A stretch of DNA of 43,092 nucleotides from contig JABAAC010000106.1 of assembly GCA_014238965.1 (NCBI GenBank), positions 1-43,092 of the forward strand, in the 5' to 3' direction. Source of the stretch: Phycisphaerales bacterium (GTDB taxonomy: Bacteria; Planctomycetota; Phycisphaerae; Phycisphaerales; SM1A02). Shown one piece after another: positions 18,178 to 25,277 of this stretch. Position numbers and translations under genes: made by a program. Every line of letters begins with the position of its first letter. Position 1 is the stretch's first letter. Under the pieces are notes generated by a model. That model made no database searches, was not told the DNA's origin, and saw only the letters and a program-made list of their open reading frames with translations.

Positions 18178-19053
18178 ATGACTGTCAAGATTCAAGTCAA
18201 GGATGGGCTCAATGCAGCCGCAGCCTACAACTTCGGCGTCACACCCGCCGCACGTGCCTTTGATGGCGTTAACAGTGTTGCACATGGTTGCGAATACACC
18301 AACGGTTGCAACTGGACGAACGCCGCCGCTGGCGTGGGTAACGTTAGCTGGCAATCTGCCGGGGGTGCACCCGTTTATCAAGGATGCTTCCAGACAGGTC
18401 TGTCGCAGGCCACAATGGCGAATGTTCGACTGAGCGACATCGTCGCGAAGGTTGGCATGATCGACTCGATGCTCGCTCAAACCATTGCGGGTATCGGTGC
18501 CCAGTGCCTGGCCACCGCGAGTCGCATTGGCCGCATCGCAACGATTGACGTGAGGCTCGCTCGAAGCCTGTCACGTTTGGCAGCGATTGACTTCCCTGCT
18601 GCGGTGGGCCTATCCAATCTCGCATTGGTGAATCCAATGGCCGCTCGCATGCAACTGCAGCGAAGCGGAGCAATGTTTGATTCCAATGATGTGTTTCAGT
18701 TCACTGCACCAGCACCTCAGGTCTCGATGGGCAACGTGATTGACGAGGGCAGTGCATATCGCATGGTGCTTCAGATTCCTGGCATCAGTGCCGATGCTGT
18801 AGATGTGCTCGTGGCAAACGGCAAATTGGTCATTAGGCCAAACGCACAGGCAGCACAATTGGGCCTGTCAGCCATGGCGAATGAATCGCTCTGGGCTCGT
18901 GAGTTCATCATTGGTCAAGATGTGTGCATCGATGCAATCGATGCCATTGTCTCCAATGGCATGCTTACGGTTGTCCTGCCAAAGAAGGCTGCGTTAAGCA
19001 CCATGGCAGGCAGCACTGTGGCAACTCGAATGAGTGAGGTTGCCGCTTGCTGA
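18178..19053 (+). CDS. Hsp20/alpha-crystallin-domain protein with a long repeat-containing N-terminal region
   Basis: RBS aaggag at 18164. C-terminal 'AYRMVLQIPGISADAVDVLVANGKLVIRP...AIVSNGMLTVVLPKKA' matches the alpha-crystallin domain pattern; about 175 aa precede it. Confidence 0.75.
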   Translation: MTVKIQVKDGLNAAAAYNFGVTPAARAFDGVNSVAHGCEYTNGCNWTNAAAGVGNVSWQSAGGAPVYQGCFQTGLSQATMANVRLSDIVAKVGMIDSMLAQTIAGIGAQCLATASRIGRIATIDVRLARSLSRLAAIDFPAAVGLSNLALVNPMAARMQLQRSGAMFDSNDVFQFTAPAPQVSMGNVIDEGSAYRMVLQIPGISADAVDVLVANGKLVIRPNAQAAQLGLSAMANESLWAREFIIGQDVCIDAIDAIVSNGMLTVVLPKKAALSTMAGSTVATRMSEVAAC

Positions 19054-19087
19054 GCTCATCATGAGCAAACCAAATCAGCACACAGGC

Positions 19088-19126
19088 AAGCGAGGGTCCA
19101 CCCATGGACCCTCGCTTGTTTGTCTT
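19088..19126 (+). terminator. Intrinsic terminator-like hairpin downstream of the first Hsp20 gene
   Basis: Perfect 13-bp stem aagcgagggtcca / tggaccctcgctt with ccca loop, followed by gtttgtctt. Confidence 0.7.
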
Positions 19127-19303
19127 ACATCCACGTAACGAGGGCCTGCCTTTGCGACAGCCAGTTGCCAATTCGGCATGGCTCGACCGCCCATAGATGT
19201 CGAGAGGGGGTTTTTGAGTTGGCATCCCATGTGCATCAAGTGTAGTGGTGGCCATCGGGGCCACCGATTAACACGACGCAGACACAACATACGGAGGTGT
19301 GCC

Positions 19304-19768
19304 ATGTCAACGAGATTTTCAATCCCAACTCATGCAACACTCGGGACAGTTCGTAGCGAATTTGATCGAGTTGTCGATCGTGTAGTGGCGCCAGCCATGG
19401 CGTTGTCCATGGGCCTGATGGATGGCCTTGGGCTGGGGCATGTGCCAGCAATCAATGTGCTGGAAGATGACCACATGCTCATGTTGGAAGCTGAACTGCC
19501 TGGAATGAGGCAGCATCAACTGGACATCAGCATCACAGACGGCGTCCTGACCCTCGCTGGTCGACGCACCGTGGCTCAGTACGGCCAAGATGATGATGAA
19601 ACCGTGCTTCGCAAGGAACGAAACGACATGACGTTCGAGCGTTCAATCCAACTGCCTGAGGCTGTTGAGCAAGACAACATTGACGCTGTGCTTGTCGATG
19701 GTGTCCTCACGATCACCATGCCCAAATCGCGACACGCATGCACGCGTCGCATTGACGTTCGCGGCTGA
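19304..19768 (+). CDS. Small heat shock protein Hsp20
   Basis: RBS ggagg at 19293; 'DDHMLMLEAELPGMRQHQLDISITDGVLTLAGRRT', 'FERSIQLPEAVEQDNIDAVLVDGVLTITMPKS', terminal 'RRIDVRG' (IxV). Confidence 0.93.
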   Translation: MSTRFSIPTHATLGTVRSEFDRVVDRVVAPAMALSMGLMDGLGLGHVPAINVLEDDHMLMLEAELPGMRQHQLDISITDGVLTLAGRRTVAQYGQDDDETVLRKERNDMTFERSIQLPEAVEQDNIDAVLVDGVLTITMPKSRHACTRRIDVRG

Positions 19769-19789
19769 TACGCCGCAAGGAGGTTACAA

Positions 19790-20182
19790 ATGACTACGCA
19801 ACACACAACAATGGACTGCTGCGGCACAATCGAGAACACCCAAAAGCGACCTCAGAGCTACCGCGCTTCGGTAGATGTCCTTGAGTCCAACACTGCATTT
19901 AAAGTGATTGCTGACATGCCTGGAACGGACAGCGAGGCCATCACCATTTCATTGCACGAAAGCACCTTGACCATCGATGCGGCGGTGGCTGACCGGCTAG
20001 TGGGCCGGGGAAGGGTGCGTCGACAAGAGTATGGCGTTGGCGACTTTCATCGCTCCTTCAGAGTAGGTGGCGGTATTGATTCTGATGCTATTGAGGCCGT
20101 CTATGAAGATGGGATTCTCGAAGTCATCTTACCCAAGTCGGCCAAGGCCCAGCCACGTCGCATTGAAGTACGTACGGCCTGA
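19790..20182 (+). CDS. Small heat shock protein Hsp20
   Basis: RBS aaggagg at 19777; 'FKVIADMPGTDSEAITISLHESTLTIDA', 'FHRSFRVGGGIDSDAIEAVYEDGILEVILPKS', terminal 'RRIEVRTA'. Confidence 0.92.
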   Translation: MTTQHTTMDCCGTIENTQKRPQSYRASVDVLESNTAFKVIADMPGTDSEAITISLHESTLTIDAAVADRLVGRGRVRRQEYGVGDFHRSFRVGGGIDSDAIEAVYEDGILEVILPKSAKAQPRRIEVRTA

Positions 20183-20206
20183 CAGATTTCTCTACTCTAG
20201 TTTCAG

Positions 20207-20247
20207 CACACGGCCCTTCCGTCTTGATTGACGGTTTGGGCCGTGTG
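20207..20247 (+). terminator. Long nested hairpin downstream of the third Hsp20 gene, possible terminator
   Basis: cacacggccc / gggccgtgtg outer stem with inner ccgtc / gacgg; no clear T-tract. Confidence 0.4.
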
Positions 20248-20302
20248 TCTGCGCCACAAGCATTGCCATCGTCGCATGTTCAGAGCGTGTAGAATCCCGC
20301 TT

Positions 20303-20905
20303 ATGACCAGCGACACGCAAGCCGTTCAAACTGGCGACGAATCCTCAATAGATATCCGCGACGTACTCCGTCAACACCGAGGTTTGTTGTGGTGTGAGGG
20401 CTTTACATTGCTCTTGGGTGGCATTGCATTAATCATCTACCCCTTGGCCGGGGGCATGGTGCTCGAGACTCTGTTGGGTGTCATTGCCTTACTGGTCGGT
20501 GGAGCATCTCTGCTGCGTGGGTGCTTGGGTGGCTGTGAGCACCGTGGCAGTGTTCTTGTGACGGGCTTCCTTGCAGCAGTGTTGGGCGTTGCGTTATTGG
20601 TGTGGCCGCTTGAAGGGCTCGAAGCGATGGTGCTGCTACTTGCGGCGTTTTGCTTACTCAGAGGCATTGCTGATCTGGCGGGTATTCCCGCTCGGTCGCA
20701 GGTCGCTCCGGTGCTTCAGATCATCAGTGGCCTTGCGGGGGTTGTGCTGGCGACCTTGTTGTTGGTGTGGTATCCGCACGATGTGTTATGGGTGCCAGGG
20801 CTGTTGTTTGGCATTGAATTGATGTTCTTGGCTATGCCAGTGCTCGCCGTGGCGAGTGCGGTATCCGTTCGTCCGGCTCGAAGGGTGGATGTCAAGCAGG
20901 CTTGA
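20303..20905 (+). CDS. HdeD/DUF308-like multi-spanning membrane protein
   Basis: Paired hydrophobic helices 'WCEGFTLLLGGIALIIYPLAGGMVLETLLGVIALLVGGASLLRG', 'LLLAAFCLLRGIADLAG'. Confidence 0.75.
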   Translation: MTSDTQAVQTGDESSIDIRDVLRQHRGLLWCEGFTLLLGGIALIIYPLAGGMVLETLLGVIALLVGGASLLRGCLGGCEHRGSVLVTGFLAAVLGVALLVWPLEGLEAMVLLLAAFCLLRGIADLAGIPARSQVAPVLQIISGLAGVVLATLLLVWYPHDVLWVPGLLFGIELMFLAMPVLAVASAVSVRPARRVDVKQA

Positions 20906-20950
20906 CGTCAAGAAGCGTGAGCACCTTTGCGACTCACACTCCATGGTCCC

Positions 20951-21790
20951 CTATGAAGCTTGTCGGCGATCAAACATATCACGGAGTTGTGCGAGCGCTT
21001 GCTGTTCAATTTGGCGAATGCGTTCTCTGGTCAGCCCCAATTCGCGGCCGGCTTCCTTGAGTGTTCGTGGGGGTCGTCCATCAAGTCCAAATCGCATGCG
21101 CAACACCCCAGTGGCAATAGGATCGAAGTGTTGCAGTGACCCTCGGACGGCTTCCATCGCGTCACGAAATTCAACTTCGGTCGTGGCAGCTTGGCGGTCA
21201 CACTGGGCACTTTCAATAGCGGTTGGCCGATCGCTGTCCTCTCGCCAGCCTCCGCCAAACATGCGGCCGCTGGTGCCCAGCGTTCGCTGAATGAGGGTGA
21301 GTTTGGAGCGGGGGACCCCCATGGCATCAGCCATTTCCGCCGGGGTTGGAGCGCGTCCGTTGCGCTCCTGCAACTCGATGAGTGTGCGATCCCATCGCGC
21401 CATCCGTTGGCGCATGTAGGCGGGAATGTGCATGGGGGGGCCAGCTTCTTCAACAAGTTGCTTAACTGTCTTTCGAATCCACCATGTGGCGTACGTTGAA
21501 AATCGGTGGCCTAGGGCAGGGTCAAAGCGTTCCACTGCCCGAATCAGGCCGATATTGCCTTCGTTGATCAGATCCTGCAACGGTACACCACGGCCCAAAT
21601 AGCGTTTGCTGATGCTCACAACCAGCCGTAGATTCGCTTGAATCATATGGCGGCGAGACGTATCACAATTGTCGTTGATCACCTGCCAGGCAAGTTCTCG
21701 CTCTTGCAGTGGCGTAAGCAAATCGACTCGTGAGATCTCACGGTAATACGTGTCAAGATCACTGATGGGTCGTGCGGGCGACTGTTTCAT
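20951..21790 (-). CDS. RNA polymerase sigma-70 family factor (RpoD/RpoS-like, regions 1.2-4)
   Basis: '[24 protein letters not shown]', '[57 protein letters not shown]', '[30 protein letters not shown]'. Confidence 0.95.
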   Translation of the reverse strand: MKQSPARPISDLDTYYREISRVDLLTPLQERELAWQVINDNCDTSRRHMIQANLRLVVSISKRYLGRGVPLQDLINEGNIGLIRAVERFDPALGHRFSTYATWWIRKTVKQLVEEAGPPMHIPAYMRQRMARWDRTLIELQERNGRAPTPAEMADAMGVPRSKLTLIQRTLGTSGRMFGGGWREDSDRPTAIESAQCDRQAATTEVEFRDAMEAVRGSLQHFDPIATGVLRMRFGLDGRPPRTLKEAGRELGLTRERIRQIEQQALAQLRDMFDRRQAS

Positions 21791-21961
21791 GCGTAGTGGT
21801 CATCCTGCCAATAGAACAGCGCACTAATGAAATAGCGTGCTGCGATCTGAAGGGCACAGGCTTTTTGGAAAGCGGTCCGGGAGAGAGAGTCGATCTAGCC
21901 GAGGTGAGTGCCACGGCTCACACCATGTACGGACCAATCCAACGCCGGTTCGGATCGAATG

Positions 21962-23572
21962 TCAGTTTGCTTTGGGCTGCTGCCGCTTGATTCGAGCGAG
22001 GAATTGATTCGCCAATGCCTCATAAATCGCCGTTGGGCACACCAGATGCGAGCACTCGTAGGCAATGATTGCCGTTGCCATGAGCGGCAAACTGATGAAT
22101 CTCGCGTCGGTCATTTCGATCATGATGACAAAGACGGTAATTGGACTTTGTACGACTCCAGCGAAATACGCCACCATGAACAGCATGATGATGAACTGCG
22201 GCTGCAACTCATTGAACCAGCCGCTAAACACGTCTGCGAAGGCATTGCCAAGGCCCGCGCCCACGGAAAGGCTCGGATCGAACAGCCCCCCCGGGATCCC
22301 ACTGATGAGCGTAAAGAACGATCCTCCTGCCTTGGCTGCGGGGTACCACCATGGGTACGAGCCCTGCTCCAAGTGCCATACGTCATAGAATTCGCGCTCT
22401 TTGGGGTCGCTCAGTACTCGGTATGCGCTTTGCACCTCGATGTGCTTGTCGCGGAGGGTGGTACCAGTCTTAAGCAGAGGCATCTCTGCATTGAGGCGAT
22501 GGTACGCCTGTTCAATGTCGCTGCTCGTCGCCGATTGATCGAGATCGAACGTTGCGTAGTAGTCCGTGCCTCGATACATCAAAATGGCCTTGGCCTGTGG
22601 ATATCCGCTGCCATAGGACTGCCCTTGCGAGGCCATGCCAATAGCAGCCAACGTTCCTCCGATGGCCAGCCCGGTCAACCAAGGATGGCGGGCGCATGAT
22701 CGGGTGATCTTGGGGGTTCCCCATACGACGCTTCTGGCAAACAGTCCACCAAGCGTCCCACCGATCATCGCGATCACAGGAACGGCAACCCAGTGGACAA
22801 TGCCAAAGCCGAACTCCTTATTGATCGGGCCATAGAACAAGTAGTCCCAGCCGAGCAGGCCAATGACAACCAGCGATGCGATAAGCACCGTCCGCACAAC
22901 GGTGGCGGCATTGCGTTTTTCAAAGGAGCGGCCGATTTCTTCAAAGGCAAAGACCATGCCCGCAATAGGTGCGTTGAACGCAGCTGCAATTACCGCGCCA
23001 CCGCCACCGAGAATGAGCCCACGCTGCACAAGGTGGTCAGGGAGTTTTCGGAACTTCGAAACCAGATACATGGCGCACGCGCCAACATGCACCGATGGCC
23101 CTTCGCGGCCGATTGTTGGGCCGGTAAATAGACCCAAGGCCAACAACAACGACTTCCCAATGGCAATGCGTACGGACAACATCCCACGGCGAATGGGACC
23201 GTCTGGAACATGAAGGGCTGCGATGGCTTGCGGAATGCCGGTGCCTTCTGTGCCAGGGAAGTACTTGTCTCGCATTCGCATGATGATGGCCATGGACACC
23301 GTGATCGTCGCGCCTGCAACAAAGATGCCAGCCATGGGATCGATGTGCATGCCCCACAAGGCTGCATCACCATGGAGAAACCGGAAGAACGCAAGGCCAG
23401 TGATGTCGAGCCAGCGAAAGAGCCATGCCGCTAGGCCAGCTACCACAGCAGCCAGAATGAGCCAGAAGTAGGTGGGCCAGGGGCTCAGTCGAAAGACTTT
23501 GGCCTTAAAGGCATCCGTGGAGGTGGAAGCCTCTGGATGCTCATCTGTAGTGGGCGGTTTTGTGTCCGTCAA
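21962..23572 (-). CDS. ClC-family chloride channel / H+-Cl- antiporter with an inserted J-domain-like segment
   Basis: ClC motifs 'GTEGTGIPQAIAAL', 'GREGPSVHVGA', 'FAFEEIGRSF', 'SGIPGGLFDPSLSVGAG'; internal 'DYYATFDLDQSATSSDIEQAYHRL...QSAYRVLSDPKEREFYD' resembles a J domain. Confidence 0.92.
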   Translation of the reverse strand: MTDTKPPTTDEHPEASTSTDAFKAKVFRLSPWPTYFWLILAAVVAGLAAWLFRWLDITGLAFFRFLHGDAALWGMHIDPMAGIFVAGATITVSMAIIMRMRDKYFPGTEGTGIPQAIAALHVPDGPIRRGMLSVRIAIGKSLLLALGLFTGPTIGREGPSVHVGACAMYLVSKFRKLPDHLVQRGLILGGGGAVIAAAFNAPIAGMVFAFEEIGRSFEKRNAATVVRTVLIASLVVIGLLGWDYLFYGPINKEFGFGIVHWVAVPVIAMIGGTLGGLFARSVVWGTPKITRSCARHPWLTGLAIGGTLAAIGMASQGQSYGSGYPQAKAILMYRGTDYYATFDLDQSATSSDIEQAYHRLNAEMPLLKTGTTLRDKHIEVQSAYRVLSDPKEREFYDVWHLEQGSYPWWYPAAKAGGSFFTLISGIPGGLFDPSLSVGAGLGNAFADVFSGWFNELQPQFIIMLFMVAYFAGVVQSPITVFVIMIEMTDARFISLPLMATAIIAYECSHLVCPTAIYEALANQFLARIKRQQPKAN

Positions 23573-23739
23573 AAGGTGGCCTCAGGGGTTCTAGAAGGCA
23601 GTTGTACCCCCTCGGGCACATTTTTTCCTGAATAACGAATGGACTCAGCGGGAATTGAATCGTCTCTTGTGGGTGAGGCAGCGACGCACCGCGACACGCA
23701 CCTCCTCTCAAACCAGACTCCTCTCTCCTCTCTCCTCCC

Positions 23740-23779
23740 GGAGCCCCGTATCGAAAGATGCGTGGCTCCCTTCTTTTTT
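23740..23779 (+). terminator. Intrinsic terminator with GAAA tetraloop, upstream of lipA
   Basis: ggagcc-c-cgtatc-GAAA-gatgcg-t-ggctcc followed by cttctttttt. Confidence 0.7.
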
Positions 23780-23955
23780 GCTCACACGCATTGCAGGAGT
23801 TCAAGGTCGACGTGGGGGCCAAATCCGTCGATAATGCTCGGATGCTCGACGCTCGTCATGCACCATCCAATCGAACGCTCAAGCGGCACCCCAAGCCACT
23901 TGGCGGCGACACCGCGCGTAGTGCAGCGGGCGACGCATTGGTTCGGCTCGGTGAC

Positions 23956-24873
23956 ATGGTGCTGAATAACGCCAATGCAGGGCAATCACTTCGTCGCGTT
24001 CAAAAGCCATCATGGATCAGAGCAAAGGCCCCTGGTGGCGAGGCGTTTGTGAAGTTGCGTGATGATCTTCGACGTCGCGGTTTGCACACTGTGTGTCAAG
24101 AAGCCTCCTGCCCGAACATTGGCGAGTGCTGGGCCAGAGGCACAGCGACAATTATGATTCTGGGCGATACATGCACACGATCCTGTGGGTTTTGCAATGT
24201 CAAGACAGGTAAGCCGCCGGTGACGGATCTGGATGAACCTCGACGGGTTGCCGAACAACTTGCAGGTAGTGGGCTGCGGCACGTGGTCATTACGTCGGTG
24301 GATCGCGATGATTTGCCTGACGGTGGGGCAGCTGTTTGGGCCCAGACCATCAAGAAGGTCCACGAGGCCTGTCCGAATTTGTCTGTAGAAGTGCTCGTTG
24401 GCGACTTCAAAGGGCAGCACGTTGACCTTGAAATGGTCATCGATGCCAAGCCCGAGATTCTTGCGCACAATCTTGAGACCGTCGAGCGAATGCACCCGGC
24501 TGTGCGTCCCCAGGCGCGATATGGGCGGTCACTTGATGTGCTTGCCCAGATAGCAGATGCCGGGCTTGTCTCAAAAACCAGCCTTATGGTGGGCATAGGT
24601 GAATCCGACGAGGAGTTGGAGCAGGCCATGTGGGATGCAAGGCAACGAGGCCGTGCTGAGATTTTGACGATCGGGCAGTACTTGCAACCCACGGCCAATC
24701 ATCTGCCCGTCCATCGATGGGTGGAGCCCGATACCTTCGCGTCTTGGAAGCAACTGGGCCTATCGATGGGTTATCGGGTTGTTGAGTCGGGTCCATTGGT
24801 TCGAAGCTCTTACCACGCAGAAGAACAGGCCAAGCGGCACGCTGATGCGGTAGAGGAACCCTCCACAGCCTGA
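23956..24873 (+). CDS. lipA: Lipoyl synthase (radical SAM); start uncertain, 23842 also possible
   Basis: 'VCQEASCPNIGECWARGTATIMILGDTCTRSCGFCNVKTGKP', 'HNLETVERMHPAVRP', 'TIGQYLQPTANHLPVHRWVEPDTF'. Confidence 0.95.
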   Translation: MVLNNANAGQSLRRVQKPSWIRAKAPGGEAFVKLRDDLRRRGLHTVCQEASCPNIGECWARGTATIMILGDTCTRSCGFCNVKTGKPPVTDLDEPRRVAEQLAGSGLRHVVITSVDRDDLPDGGAAVWAQTIKKVHEACPNLSVEVLVGDFKGQHVDLEMVIDAKPEILAHNLETVERMHPAVRPQARYGRSLDVLAQIADAGLVSKTSLMVGIGESDEELEQAMWDARQRGRAEILTIGQYLQPTANHLPVHRWVEPDTFASWKQLGLSMGYRVVESGPLVRSSYHAEEQAKRHADAVEEPSTA

Positions 24874-25004
24874 CTGGTGGTTGGTGGTTGAGCAGTGGCC
24901 AGCAGGGGGCCATGAAAACTGTAAAAACCTATTGAGACGAGACTTATGAAAATTTCCAAGCGTGGTTACTGCTGCCTTTCAGAAGAGCGTAGGCAAGAGC
25001 CAAA

Positions 25005-25019
25005 TGGCACGCTACTGGC
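25005..25019 (+). promoter_or_regulatory. Sigma-54-like -24/-12 promoter candidate upstream of the EPS/exosortase genes
   Basis: TGGCACG-CTAC-TGGC against consensus TGGCACG-N4-TTGC; GG and GC correctly spaced, one mismatch. Confidence 0.4.
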
Positions 25020-25277
25020 CTCCGTCAGCGTCAGGGCATGCCAAGGGCAGCCATGCGTGGCATGCCTTTGGGCCTCAGAAGCCAAAGGGGCGAATCGCAA
25101 GGAGTTTGTTGTTTGAACGATCCTTGCAAAGGTGTGGCCCGTAGGGCACTAGACGGTCGATTTGAGAACGACCGAAAGGTGCGTTTCGAGTACGTTACGG
25201 ACCTGTTTTGGCGCGAAGATGGTGGACTGGTGATTTCGGAGCAAACACGAGACAACTTGAGCAGCCGCTTTGACCGC

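Noticed and set aside
19247-19265. ggtggcc-atcgg-ggccacc hairpin upstream of the second Hsp20, considered as an RNA thermometer
   Set aside because: Does not pair with the Shine-Dalgarno at 19293; no ROSE or fourU signature recognised.
21908-22699. 263-aa + strand ORF opposite the ClC gene
   Set aside because: Antisense to a clearly coding ClC gene; composition is typical of a mirror frame of high-GC coding DNA and shows no recognisable motif.
23584-23632. Second terminator-like hairpin (aggggt...acccc followed by cgggcacatttttt)
   Set aside because: Short stem with a long loop and separated T-run; much weaker than the 23740-23779 hairpin.
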